This document shows positions 27,808 through 36,983 of a stretch of DNA of 61,223 bases, one piece after another (position 1 is the first letter of the stretch; each line of letters begins with the position of its first letter). Source of the stretch: Muribaculaceae bacterium (GTDB lineage Bacteria > Bacteroidota > Bacteroidia > Bacteroidales > Muribaculaceae); contig JAFLTM010000004.1 in assembly GCA_022509225.1 (NCBI GenBank), positions 1-61,223 of the forward strand. The letters run 5' to 3'. A program made the translations under genes and the position numbers. The notes under the pieces are model-generated. The model made no database searches, was not told the DNA's origin, and saw nothing but the letters and a program-made list of their open reading frames with translations.

Positions 27808-27822
27808 CAAATAAATTTCACT

Positions 27823-27856
27823 AAAAAATGCGGAGTTATTTGACCCCGCATTTTTT
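27823..27856 (+). terminator. Terminator of the GH32-MFS-fructokinase operon
   Basis: An 11-bp stem (AAAAAATGCGG / CCGCATTTTTT) with a 12-base loop and a run of eight T residues beginning at the end of the stem. Confidence 0.88.
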
Positions 27857-27919
27857 TTATGGAATATCAATATCAGTCAGATTAATTTAATGCCGGGGTC
27901 AATACTGATAAAATTTTGT

Positions 27920-27927
27920 TAATTTTG
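27920..27927 (+). promoter_or_regulatory. Candidate -7 element of the uronate-locus HTCS gene
   Basis: TAATTTTG, about 80 bases before the ATG at 28008. No -33 TTTG at standard spacing. Confidence 0.33.
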
Positions 27928-28007
27928 AACTTAAAGAAACGCAGATATAATGAAGGTTAAATAAGACCTTTTTTATCTTATTTTGAAAAATAGAACCTGA
28001 AACGGCG

Positions 28008-31000
28008 ATGAATAGAATCCTCAAATTAATCCTGCTGCTGAGTGTTTGCTCTATTGCTGCATCTCCTGTGAAAGGAGCGGCCAATGATGAAATCAAGTTC
28101 ACGCATATCGGAATAGAGCAGGGGCTTTCACACTCAACCATAAATGGGATAACTCAGAGTTCCGACGGTTTCCTATGGGTTGCTACATCGGAGGGATTAG
28201 ACCGTTTTGACGGGTATGGATTTAAAATTTACCGGCCGGATTCTCTGGATTATGAGATTCGTGATGTAATTGCAGACCAAAATGGTGATATCTGGACTAC
28301 AACACTATCTTCCATATTTAAATATTCAAAAAATAAAGATTCATTCGAAGAATTTAAGATTGACAACGTTACTGAAATAAATAAATTATTTGTAATCAAC
28401 GACAAGTTATATGTAACAACTTCCAACGGCCTCTATATCTTCAATCCGGAAACCGGTGTCTTCGAAATAGACAATCTACTTAAGGGAATAGAATGTCACT
28501 CTTTGGCATCCATGGATGAAAAACTGTATTTAGGCACCTGGGGCAACGGAGTCTATATAGCTGACGGAAATAAGGTTAATGCGATTCCCGGCACAAACGG
28601 TCACAGAATCAACACAATCCTTCCTGTAAATGATGAAGTTTTTATTGGCACAGAGGGCAACGGCCTTTTTCTCTATCGACCTTCCGACAAATCATTGACA
28701 AGCCTGCTAAAAGGTATGAACTCTAATTTTATAAGGGCATTGATGGTTGATGAAAAAGGAAGAATCTGGGTAGGTACATTTATGGGATTATATATTCTTG
28801 ACAGAGACCGTAATATGGTCAGGCTTTTCAATAGTTCATCTGAAGAGGGTGCATTAAGCCATAACTCCGTCAGGAGATTCTATGCCGACAATCAGGGTGG
28901 AGTTTGGCTCGGAACATTCTTCGGGGGTCTGAATTATTATCATCCTCTCCAGAATCAATTTTCCAATATAAGGAAAAGTTCTGAAAGCGAATCGCTCAAT
29001 GACAATGTGGCAGGTGTGATTAAAGAAAGGAAGAACGGAGAACTATGGATTGCCACAAATATGGGAGGTGTAAACATCTATGACCCGTCCACCGGACAGT
29101 TCCGACATATCAATTCGGCCCAAGGCATTGGTTCGAACGATGTGAAAGCCATCTTTTTTGATGAAGCAGACAAAAAAGCCTATATCGGTTCAAACAACGG
29201 ACCTTTGGTGACATTAGATATTGATACAAGAAAACTGTTGGCAAGGAATGACAATATCAGGGATGTCTATGATATTCTGCAATCCAAAAAAAAGGATCAC
29301 TTGTGGATTGCGTCTGTCAACGGACTTTATCTATACGACACAAAAAATGATGAAATTAAAGAGAAATACCTGCCAGACGGTAAGGAAGCCTCCAGAGAGT
29401 TGATGAGAAGCCGTGATGGCAAACTGTGGGTGGCTTCGGAATATGGACTAACGGTTTATAATGAAAATAACGGAGAATTGGATCTTGATCAAACGGTGCC
29501 GAAACTAAAAACCAACATAAGTCAGATTTTCCAATCTAATATTAATGATGATATATGGCTTGCCACTTACACCGGATTATACAGATGGAAGGATGGGGCA
29601 GACAAATTCATGAAGTTTGGGACTGAAGAGGGTCTCCCTGGAAATATAGTGTATGGAGTTGGGGAAGACGCCAACGGAAATATCTGGCTCTCAACCAACC
29701 ATGGCCTTGCGAATTTTCATCCTGAGAAGGGAATAGTCAATACTTTCACTTCAAAAGATGGTATTCAGGGAAATCAATTCAACCCTAAAAGTGTATTGAT
29801 GTCAAGTAACGGTCGGATGTATTTCGGCGGTACAAACGGAATTACATATTTCAACCCTTCCACATTTGAAAAAAACACATATTCTCCAACACCATATCTC
29901 AGCGAATTGCGATTGTTCAACCAATTGGTGAAACCCGGAGATAAGACAGGACTGCTGAGTCGTGATATTAACGAGACTCCCCGGATAACTTTTAACAGCG
30001 ACCAGACTTCCTTCAGTCTTTATTTTGGTGTCACCAATTTCTCAGCACTAAGTCACAACACTTTCAAGTATATGCTCGACGGTCTTGACAAACAATGGAC
30101 AATAGCTCCGGAGGGTGTCAGGTCTGTTGTTTATTCAAACCTCCCACCCGGAAATTACACATTCAAGCTCATGTCGGCCAATAACGACGGAGTGTGGAGC
30201 GAGCACGAAAAAACCTTGAATATCATAATTCTTGCGCCATGGTATAAACGTTGGTGGGCTAATTTGCTGTGGGTGGCACTTGTGATTTCGGGAGTTTTCT
30301 TCGGAACCAGATATTATTCGATGAGAATTGACAAGAAGAAAAAGGAAACGGCAATAAGGGAACTTGATAAAATGAAGCTCTCGTTCTTTGTCAACATGTC
30401 GCATGAGCTTCGCACTCCACTCACACTTATGCTTCTTCCGATAACCGAACTCATAGAGAAAGGGGCCGATCCGGTCACAATGAAGAAATATTCGTTGATA
30501 CGCAACAACACCAACCGGATCAAGAACATAGTAGATCAAATTCTGGAATATCAAAAAGTCGAGATGGGTATTCTCAAGCTCAAAGTAAAACCCACCGACA
30601 TAAACTCACTCATGGAGGGGATTCTTGAGCCATATCGCATCTATGCTGAAAAAAAGAGAATAAAGTTGCTTTTCAATTCCGAAATACCACGTAAAGATCT
30701 TTATGTAGATCCTAATTATATCGATCATATCGTTACCAACATTGTCGCAAATGCTTTTAAATATACATCGCCCGACGGGAGTGTCACAGTTGAAGTCAGT
30801 GAAAAAAATGACAGACTTGTCATAAGGGTGTCCGACACCGGATGCGGAATATCTCATGACAAACAACGTATGATATTCAACCCATTTTATCAGGTCAATG
30901 ACCTTGCCGAGGGTTATGGCATTGGCCTCGCTCTCGTGAAACGTCTTGTCGACTCCCATCACGGTAAAATTTCAGTTGTAAGCGAACCCGGACATGGTAG

Positions 31001-31910
31001 CACCTTTGAGATCTCCTTGCCGGTTAAATCAGTTGCATATTCCGATGATGAAAAAGGTATGACTAATGCTCCTGAAGAAGACCAGCTTATGGTGACAGAG
31101 ACATTGATTCCTGTCTCGGATTCTGAGGAAGAACTTCAGCTCGAAGATACAGACGGTAAAAAAACAATCCTGATTGCTGACGATAACCCTGAGATTCTGA
31201 AATATATCTCTGAATCATTCTCGGAAGATTTCAATGTAATTACTGCCTTAAACGGGGCCAAAGCGATTGATGTTTTATCCACATCCAATATAGACTTAGT
31301 GATAACGGATGTCATGATGCCTGATGTGGATGGCGTGCAATTGTGCCGAGCCATTAAGAGAAACTTGCGCACATCTCATATCCCCGTTATCATGTTGTCG
31401 GGCAAAGGGGACATTGCCGACAAACTTGCCGGAGTCAATGTGGGTGCCGATGATTATGTTGAAAAGCCATTTTCCATGAAACTGCTGTTGGGTAAAGTAA
31501 AGAATCTTTTACGAACCCGCGACAGTATCATAAGGCATTACGTGAATTCCAAATCAGAGATCGACCCCGTCAGCCTCACTCAGACTCCTCTGGATGAGCA
31601 ATTCTTGAAAAAGGCCATACAAGTGATGGAAAAGAACCTTGACAATTCGGAATTCTCAACTGATGAATTTGCCCGGGAAATGTGCATGAGCAGATCTAAT
31701 CTTCATTTGAAGATGAAAGCAATTACCGGTGAGGCAACTAACGATTTTATACGTCGCACACGAATGACCAAAGCTGCCGAGCTTCTTAAAAGCAATAAAT
31801 ACACGGTGGCTGAAGTCAGCTACATGGTGGGATATAAAACCCCCTCTTATTTTGCAACGGCTTTCAAGAGCTTTTTCGGACATTCTCCCTCCTCACTTCT
31901 TTCTACATAA
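28008..31910 (+). CDS. Hybrid two-component regulator with double beta-propeller sensor (uronate HTCS)
   Basis: 1300 residues. Signal peptide, then about fourteen Reg_prop-type repeats (pattern W-V-A-T / I-W-L-S-T with G-L-x-x-F) forming two periplasmic seven-bladed propellers (about 28-670), a Y_Y_Y domain (about 675-740, N-L-P-P-G-N-Y-T-F), one membrane helix (about 750-770), histidine kinase (phospho-His in M-S-H-E-L-R-T-P, about 799), receiver (Asp in T-D-V-M-M-P-D, about 1100) and AraC-type HTH (1195-1300). HTCS of this class sense oligosaccharides directly and activate their polysaccharide locus. It stands at the edge of the uronate locus, upstream of kduD. Confidence 0.95.
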   Translation: MNRILKLILLLSVCSIAASPVKGAANDEIKFTHIGIEQGLSHSTINGITQSSDGFLWVATSEGLDRFDGYGFKIYRPDSLDYEIRDVIADQNGDIWTTTLSSIFKYSKNKDSFEEFKIDNVTEINKLFVINDKLYVTTSNGLYIFNPETGVFEIDNLLKGIECHSLASMDEKLYLGTWGNGVYIADGNKVNAIPGTNGHRINTILPVNDEVFIGTEGNGLFLYRPSDKSLTSLLKGMNSNFIRALMVDEKGRIWVGTFMGLYILDRDRNMVRLFNSSSEEGALSHNSVRRFYADNQGGVWLGTFFGGLNYYHPLQNQFSNIRKSSESESLNDNVAGVIKERKNGELWIATNMGGVNIYDPSTGQFRHINSAQGIGSNDVKAIFFDEADKKAYIGSNNGPLVTLDIDTRKLLARNDNIRDVYDILQSKKKDHLWIASVNGLYLYDTKNDEIKEKYLPDGKEASRELMRSRDGKLWVASEYGLTVYNENNGELDLDQTVPKLKTNISQIFQSNINDDIWLATYTGLYRWKDGADKFMKFGTEEGLPGNIVYGVGEDANGNIWLSTNHGLANFHPEKGIVNTFTSKDGIQGNQFNPKSVLMSSNGRMYFGGTNGITYFNPSTFEKNTYSPTPYLSELRLFNQLVKPGDKTGLLSRDINETPRITFNSDQTSFSLYFGVTNFSALSHNTFKYMLDGLDKQWTIAPEGVRSVVYSNLPPGNYTFKLMSANNDGVWSEHEKTLNIIILAPWYKRWWANLLWVALVISGVFFGTRYYSMRIDKKKKETAIRELDKMKLSFFVNMSHELRTPLTLMLLPITELIEKGADPVTMKKYSLIRNNTNRIKNIVDQILEYQKVEMGILKLKVKPTDINSLMEGILEPYRIYAEKKRIKLLFNSEIPRKDLYVDPNYIDHIVTNIVANAFKYTSPDGSVTVEVSEKNDRLVIRVSDTGCGISHDKQRMIFNPFYQVNDLAEGYGIGLALVKRLVDSHHGKISVVSEPGHGSTFEISLPVKSVAYSDDEKGMTNAPEEDQLMVTETLIPVSDSEEELQLEDTDGKKTILIADDNPEILKYISESFSEDFNVITALNGAKAIDVLSTSNIDLVITDVMMPDVDGVQLCRAIKRNLRTSHIPVIMLSGKGDIADKLAGVNVGADDYVEKPFSMKLLLGKVKNLLRTRDSIIRHYVNSKSEIDPVSLTQTPLDEQFLKKAIQVMEKNLDNSEFSTDEFAREMCMSRSNLHLKMKAITGEATNDFIRRTRMTKAAELLKSNKYTVAEVSYMVGYKTPSYFATAFKSFFGHSPSSLLST

Positions 31911-31945
31911 ATAAGACCCTCATAATACAAGAAAGACTGGATGTG

Positions 31946-31979
31946 GAAAGACATTATTCGATATTGGATAATGTCTTTC
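31946..31979 (+). terminator. Probable terminator after the uronate HTCS gene
   Basis: Perfect 12-bp stem GAAAGACATTAT / ATAATGTCTTTC with a 10-base loop, followed by T-G-C-TTTT. The T-tract is short, so it may act partly as an RNA 3' end stabiliser. Confidence 0.62.
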
Positions 31980-32040
31980 TGCTTTTAAACAAATTTAAAA
32001 GAGATTTCAACAAAAACAAACGTGTTCGCAACAACTGTAT

Positions 32041-32083
32041 ATATTGTTTCAAAAGGGATTAAGCTGTATTATGGATAATTTTG
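32041..32083 (+). promoter_or_regulatory. Candidate promoter region of the kduD operon
   Basis: TAATTTTG at 32076-32083 matches the -7 consensus, 25 bases before the ATG at 32108. No -33 TTTG is present. ATATTGTTT at 32041-32049 also occurs, on the minus strand, at 43407-43415 in the other control region of this locus, and could be part of an HTCS site; nine bases alone is weak evidence. Confidence 0.38.
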
Positions 32084-32107
32084 CAACATCAACAAATAGT
32101 CTTAACC

Positions 32108-32902
32108 ATGGATAAACTTTTTTCACTTGAAGGGAAAGTAGCCCTTGTCACAGGCGGTGTTTACGGCATAGGATTCGCAATAGCCAAAGCCTTGCACGGA
32201 GCCGGTGCAAAGATAGTTTACAACAGCAACACACAGGAAATGTTGGATCTTGGAGCCCGGAATTATAAAGAGGCGGGTATTGATGCAAAATCCTATCTGT
32301 GTGACGTGACCGATGAAGAAGCCGTCAAAGCAATGGTCACTGATATCGAAAAGACCCTCGGGGGAGTCGACATTCTTGTCAACAACGCTGGCATCATTAA
32401 AAGAATCCCGATGCATGAAATGGATGTGAAAGATTTCCGTCAGGTTGTCGACATAGACCTTGTGGCCCCATATATATGTGCCAAGGCTGTAATTCCGGGC
32501 ATGATCAAGAAGGGTCACGGCAAAATCATCAATATCTGTTCGATGATGAGTGAACTCGGACGTGAGACAGTAAGTGCCTATGCCGCCGCCAAAGGTGGCT
32601 TGAAAATGCTTACACGTAACATCTGTTCGGAATATGGTGAATATAACATTCAATGTAACGGTATTGGCCCGGGATATATAGCAACACCCCAGACAGCTCC
32701 CTTGCGCGAACGTCAGCCTGACGGCAGCCGTCATCCTTTCGACAGTTTCATTATTGCTAAAACCCCGGCCGGAAGGTGGGGCACACCCGAAGATCTGGGT
32801 GGGCCGGCAGTGTTCCTTGCATCAAAAGCATCGGATTTTGTTAACGGACATGTATTGTATGTCGACGGGGGAATACTTGCATATATAGGCAAACAGCCTT
32901 AG
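32108..32902 (+). CDS. kduD: KduD-like SDR (2-dehydro-3-deoxy-D-gluconate 5-dehydrogenase)
   Basis: 264 residues from the ATG at 32108; a TTG at 32081 is in frame but less likely. Classical SDR: V-T-G-G-V-Y-G-I-G (cofactor site), N-N-A-G-I in the middle, catalytic S-M-M-S-E with Y-A-A-A-K, and a C-terminal Y-V-D-G-G-I-L. The start M-D-K-L-F-S-L-E-G-K-V-A-L-V-T-G and length fit the KduD / gluconate 5-dehydrogenase subgroup. KduD reduces 3-deoxy-D-glycero-2,5-hexodiulosonate to KDG with NAD(P)H in the cytoplasm. The operon context with kduI, KDG kinase and KDPG aldolase makes this the best reading. Confidence 0.88.
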   Translation: MDKLFSLEGKVALVTGGVYGIGFAIAKALHGAGAKIVYNSNTQEMLDLGARNYKEAGIDAKSYLCDVTDEEAVKAMVTDIEKTLGGVDILVNNAGIIKRIPMHEMDVKDFRQVVDIDLVAPYICAKAVIPGMIKKGHGKIINICSMMSELGRETVSAYAAAKGGLKMLTRNICSEYGEYNIQCNGIGPGYIATPQTAPLRERQPDGSRHPFDSFIIAKTPAGRWGTPEDLGGPAVFLASKASDFVNGHVLYVDGGILAYIGKQP

Positions 32903-32925
32903 TCACTTATTCTTCTTCATAATTG

Positions 32926-34347
32926 ATGGAGCAAGTCTTTTCTTATATAATAGGTCTTGGAGCTGCCGTGATGATGCCTATCATCTTCACGGTGCTCGGA
33001 CTTTGTATCCGTATCAAACCGGGCGATGCATTGAAGTCCGGCCTGAAAGTGGGTGTGGGCTTTGTCGGACTTTCCATAGTCACGGCACTTCTCACGTCGG
33101 CCTTGGGACCGGCACTTGACACAGTGGTCAATATCTATGACCTTCAGCTCCATGTCTTTGACATGGGTTGGCCCGCTGCCGCTGCCGTGGCATATAACAC
33201 CGCTGTCGGGGCCTTCATAATTCCTGTATGCCTCGCTGTAAACATACTGATGCTCTTCACCAAGACAACACGGACCGTAAATATAGATCTATGGAACTAC
33301 TGGCACTTCGCTTTTATCGGAGCCGTGATATATTTTGCATCCGATTCTTTGGCGTGGGGTTTTTTCGGTGCGATTGTCTGCTACATTATAACCCTTATAA
33401 TAGCCGACATGACAGCGAAAAAGGTGCAAATGTTCTATAAGGATATGGACGGAATAACTATTCCGCAACCATTTTGTGCCGGTTTCGCTCCATTTGCCTG
33501 GGGCATTAACAAATGCCTTGACAAAATCCCCGGAGTGAATAAAATCGATATCGACGCCGAGGGGATGAAACGTAAATTCGGACTTCTCGGAGAACCTCTT
33601 TTTCTAGGCGTTATTGTAGGAATGTTGATAGGTTGTCTTACATGCTCTTCCTGGAAAGAACTTGTGGATAAGATCCCATATATTCTGGGATTGGGTATAA
33701 AAATGGGAGCTGTTATGGAACTTATCCCTCGCGTGACCGTGCTCTTTATTGAGGGATTGAAACCCATAAGCGACGCGACAAGAGCTTTGATTGCACGTAA
33801 ATTCAAGGGTGCAGACGGCCTTAATATCGGTATGAGTCCCGCTCTTGTGATAGGGGCTCCCACAACCCTTGTCGTTTCCCTGCTTCTAATTCCGGTCACT
33901 CTTTTTCTTGCCGTTATTCTTCCGGGAAACCAGTTCCTTCCCCTTGCCTCCCTTGCAGGAATGTTTTATGTTTTCCCCCTTGTATTGCCTTATACCAAAG
34001 GAAATGTTTTCAAAACTTTCATTGTCGGGCTTGTTGTGATTATCCTTGCCTTATATATGGTTACTAATATCGCGCCTTGGTTCACATTGGCAGCAAAGGA
34101 TGTGTATGCAGCGACTCAAGACGGTGCGGTGGCCATACCTGAAGGTTTCAGCGGGGGAAGCCTTGACTTTGCCGGCTCTCCATTGTCGTGGATAATATTT
34201 CAGTTCACACAAAATCTGAAATGGATAGGTTCGGGAATTCTGGTTGTCGCCACCATGGGTCTCATGTGGTGGAACAGGGTTCTTATCATCAGAAACCAGA
34301 AAGCAATGATAAAGGCCGGATCAGACAGGCTCCAAGATATGGAATAA
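32926..34347 (+). CDS. Orphan PTS IIC-type transporter (GatC/SgcC family)
   Basis: 473 residues from the ATG at 32926 (a TTG directly before it is in frame). At least nine hydrophobic segments. It aligns by eye along its length with galactitol IIC: G-x-G-F-V-G near residue 50, N-V-D/I-W-N-x-W-H near 123, I-P-G-V-N-K/R-I, K-F-G-x-x-G-E-P near 220, P-G-N-Q-x-L-P near 336. No IIA, IIB, EI or HPr gene is beside it. It sits 23 bases after kduD and 40 before the KDG kinase, so it is the obvious inner-membrane importer for this locus. Transport of a keto-deoxy-uronate without phosphorylation is inference. Confidence 0.85.
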   Translation: MEQVFSYIIGLGAAVMMPIIFTVLGLCIRIKPGDALKSGLKVGVGFVGLSIVTALLTSALGPALDTVVNIYDLQLHVFDMGWPAAAAVAYNTAVGAFIIPVCLAVNILMLFTKTTRTVNIDLWNYWHFAFIGAVIYFASDSLAWGFFGAIVCYIITLIIADMTAKKVQMFYKDMDGITIPQPFCAGFAPFAWGINKCLDKIPGVNKIDIDAEGMKRKFGLLGEPLFLGVIVGMLIGCLTCSSWKELVDKIPYILGLGIKMGAVMELIPRVTVLFIEGLKPISDATRALIARKFKGADGLNIGMSPALVIGAPTTLVVSLLLIPVTLFLAVILPGNQFLPLASLAGMFYVFPLVLPYTKGNVFKTFIVGLVVIILALYMVTNIAPWFTLAAKDVYAATQDGAVAIPEGFSGGSLDFAGSPLSWIIFQFTQNLKWIGSGILVVATMGLMWWNRVLIIRNQKAMIKAGSDRLQDME

Positions 34348-34387
34348 AAAGAAAGATCGATTACAGAAATATCATTATATTTTAGAT

Positions 34388-35410
34388 ATGTCAAAAATTG
34401 TCACATTTGGTGAAATCATGCTGAGGCTCTCTCCCCCCGGCTTTCACCGTTTCTTACAAACCGACACATTCGATGTGATCTGGGGTGGGGGAGAGGCTAA
34501 TGTTGCGGTTTCATGTGCAAATTATGGCCATGACACTTACTTTGTGAGCAAACTCCCGGAACATGAGATAGGACAAGCCGCATTAAATGCTTTACGCCGT
34601 TATGGAGTAAAAACAGATTTTATTTCACGTGGAGGAAACCGAGTCGGAATATATTATTGTGAAACAGGCGACTCCATGCGTCCCTCAAAAGTTATTTACG
34701 ACAGAGCCGGCTCCGCCATAGCGGAAGCCTATCCTTCCGATTTTGATTTTGACAAAATTATGAAGGATGCCGACTGGTTTCATTGGAGCGGAATAACTCC
34801 TGCAATATCCGATAAAGCCGCCCTGTTGACAAGCATGGCTTGCGAGGCTGCTAAACGGAACGGTGTCACAGTCAGTGTTGACCTGAATTTCCGAAAAAAA
34901 TTATGGACACCGGAGAAAGCAAGGAGCATCATGAAGCCACTTATGAAATATGTGGATGTCTGTATAGGTAATGAAGAGGATGCAGAACTTTGTCTCGGTT
35001 TCAAGCCGGCTGCAGATATAGAGGCAGGTCAAACATCCGGTGAGGGTTACAAACAGATTTTCAAGGCGATGATGAAAGAATTCGGTTTCAAATATGTGGC
35101 AACCACTTTAAGAGAATCCTATTCCGCCAGCAATAACGGCTGGAAAGCCATGATTTATGATGGAAAGGAATTCTATGAATCCAAACGCTACGACATCAAT
35201 CCTATAGTTGACAGGGTAGGTGGAGGAGACGCTTTTTCAGGAGGCCTGATACATGGATTGTTGACAATACCGAGTCAAGAGGAGGCATTGGAATTCGCTG
35301 TTGCGGCATCAGCCCTTAAACAGACTATCAACGGAGATTTTAACCTGGTCACTGCCCAAGAGGTGAAAGCTCTTGCAGGTGGCAATACAAACGGAAGAGT
35401 TCAGAGATAA
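34388..35410 (+). CDS. kdgK: 2-dehydro-3-deoxygluconate (KDG) kinase, PfkB family
   Basis: 340 residues. Starts with [12 protein letters not shown] and G-G-G-E-A-N-V-A-V, the KDG-kinase form of the PfkB N-terminal motif; the catalytic loop reads [12 protein letters not shown] (G-G-G-D instead of the common G-A-G-D). It phosphorylates KDG to KDPG. Its TAA stop shares one base with the ATG of the aldolase, so the two are translationally coupled. Confidence 0.9.
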   Translation: MSKIVTFGEIMLRLSPPGFHRFLQTDTFDVIWGGGEANVAVSCANYGHDTYFVSKLPEHEIGQAALNALRRYGVKTDFISRGGNRVGIYYCETGDSMRPSKVIYDRAGSAIAEAYPSDFDFDKIMKDADWFHWSGITPAISDKAALLTSMACEAAKRNGVTVSVDLNFRKKLWTPEKARSIMKPLMKYVDVCIGNEEDAELCLGFKPAADIEAGQTSGEGYKQIFKAMMKEFGFKYVATTLRESYSASNNGWKAMIYDGKEFYESKRYDINPIVDRVGGGDAFSGGLIHGLLTIPSQEEALEFAVAASALKQTINGDFNLVTAQEVKALAGGNTNGRVQR

Positions 35411-36069
35411 TGGCAAGATTTGACAAATTTAAACTTTTCAAAAAGTTTGCAGACACACCCGTGGTGCCGGTGTTTTATAACAGTGACATCGAAATCACTA
35501 AAAATATTGTGAATGCCTGTTATAAAGGAGGCATACGCTGCTTTGAATTCACAAACCGGGGAGACTTCGCGCATGAAGTTTTCGGAGAGCTTGTTAAGTT
35601 CGTGATAAAAGAATGTCCGGAAATGGCGCTCGGTGTCGGTTCGATTGTTGACGCTCCTACTGCAGCACTCTTCATGCAGTTAGGTGCCGACTTTGTGGTA
35701 GGTCCCCTTTTCAACATGGAGGTTGCAAAGATATGCAATCGGCGACAGGTGTGCTATATTCCCGGCTGCGGATCCGTCAGCGAGACCGGAATGGCACAGG
35801 AAGCCGGTTGTGAGATAGTGAAAGTATTTCCCGGTGATGTGTTGGGCCCGAAGTTTGTGAAAGGATTGCTTGCACCGATGCCATGGTCTAAAATTATGGT
35901 GACGGGAGGTGTGGAACCATCTGCTGAAAATCTTCATGCCTGGTTCAAGGCGGGTGCATTTTGTGTAGGAATGGGGAGTAAACTATTCCCGAAAGATAAA
36001 GTGAATTCCAAAGACTGGGAATCAATTACAGAAATTTGCAAACAAACAATAGAATGTATAAAGCCATGA
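35410..36069 (+). CDS. eda: KDPG/KHG aldolase
   Basis: 219 residues, TIM-barrel class I aldolase. Catalytic landmarks: the glutamate in C-F-E-F-T-N-R-G, the I-P-G-C-G-S-V-S-E strand and the Schiff-base lysine in V-K-V-F-P-G, followed by V-T-G-G-V near the phosphate site. It cleaves KDPG to pyruvate and glyceraldehyde-3-phosphate, the last step of the pathway. It overlaps kdgK by one base and its stop overlaps the ATG of kduI (ATGA), so the operon is tightly coupled. Confidence 0.92.
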   Translation: MARFDKFKLFKKFADTPVVPVFYNSDIEITKNIVNACYKGGIRCFEFTNRGDFAHEVFGELVKFVIKECPEMALGVGSIVDAPTAALFMQLGADFVVGPLFNMEVAKICNRRQVCYIPGCGSVSETGMAQEAGCEIVKVFPGDVLGPKFVKGLLAPMPWSKIMVTGGVEPSAENLHAWFKAGAFCVGMGSKLFPKDKVNSKDWESITEICKQTIECIKP

Positions 36070-36983
36070 AAAAATTTTTATTGACAATGACATTGCTGTC
36101 TGCCATGACAATGTCTGCACAAATAGAATATTCCATACTTACAGCCTCACATCCTGACGATGTCAAAGAATATGACACGAAACAGCTGAGAGACCGTTTT
36201 GTGATGGAAAAAGTAATGTGTCCCGACACAATCAATTTCACTTATTCTCTTTACGACAGAATAATGTATGGAGGTGTGGTGCCGGTCACCAAGACTGTGG
36301 TTCTTGAAACAATCGATCCCCTTAAAGCCGAATATTTCCTTGAAAGGCGTGAACTCGGTGTTATAAACACCGGTGGTGACGGAATAGTTAGTGTTGACGG
36401 AAAAGATTATGAGCTTTCCTTTAAGGATGCCATCTATATCGGGAAAGGCAACAGGAATGTGTCATTCAGAAGCAAGGACTCAAATAACCCTGCAAAATTT
36501 TATATCAACTCGACTCCGGCACATCATGCATATAAGACCCAGGTTGTTACTATAGACGGGAGGAAAGGAACCATAAAAGCTAATCAAATCAAGGCAGGTT
36601 CGATGAAAGAAAGTAACGACCGTATAATCAACCAGTTGATTTGTGCCAATGTGCTTGAAGAGGGTCCGTGCCAGCTTCAGATGGGGCTTACAGAACTCAT
36701 GCCGGGCTCTGTATGGAACACCATGCCGCCTCATACCCATACTCGCCGTGTTGAAGCTTATTACTACTTCAATCTTCCGGAAGGCAATGCGATATGTCAT
36801 CTGATGGGCGACCCACAGGAAACCAGGGTGATTTGGCTTCATAACGAACAGGCGGTGATGTCGCCGGAATGGTCGATACATGCTGCGGCAGGCACCTCAA
36901 ACTATATTTTCATCTGGGGTATGGGTGGAGAGAACCTCGATTATAACGATCAAGACAAAGTCACGTATCTCGACCTTAAATGA
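36066..36983 (+). CDS. kduI: 5-dehydro-4-deoxy-D-glucuronate isomerase (KduI) with signal peptide
   Basis: 305 residues from the ATG at 36066, which overlaps the aldolase stop (ATGA). The cupin zinc site is intact: His223 and His225 (P-H-T-H-T), Glu230, His272. The spacings (2, 5, 42) equal those of E. coli KduI (196, 198, 203, 245), shifted by 27, and the protein is 27 residues longer. The extra N-terminus is [19 protein letters not shown], a clear Sec signal peptide. KduI isomerises 4-deoxy-L-threo-5-hexosulose uronate to 3-deoxy-D-glycero-2,5-hexodiulosonate, usually in the cytoplasm; here a periplasmic site is predicted, next to the lyase and GH88 products. Confidence 0.92.
   Translation: MKKFLLTMTLLSAMTMSAQIEYSILTASHPDDVKEYDTKQLRDRFVMEKVMCPDTINFTYSLYDRIMYGGVVPVTKTVVLETIDPLKAEYFLERRELGVINTGGDGIVSVDGKDYELSFKDAIYIGKGNRNVSFRSKDSNNPAKFYINSTPAHHAYKTQVVTIDGRKGTIKANQIKAGSMKESNDRIINQLICANVLEEGPCQLQMGLTELMPGSVWNTMPPHTHTRRVEAYYYFNLPEGNAICHLMGDPQETRVIWLHNEQAVMSPEWSIHAAAGTSNYIFIWGMGGENLDYNDQDKVTYLDLK

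Noticed and set aside
28090-30020. Internal repeats in the propeller HTCS as a possible DNA repeat array
   Set aside because: They are degenerate at DNA level and explained by the beta-propeller repeats of the protein.
32123-32734. 203-codon open frame antisense to kduD
   Set aside because: It lies wholly inside a clear SDR gene; its composition follows the codon structure of kduD and it shows no domain.
33435-33899. 154-codon antisense frame in the EIIC gene
   Set aside because: Shadow of a membrane protein gene; no family features.
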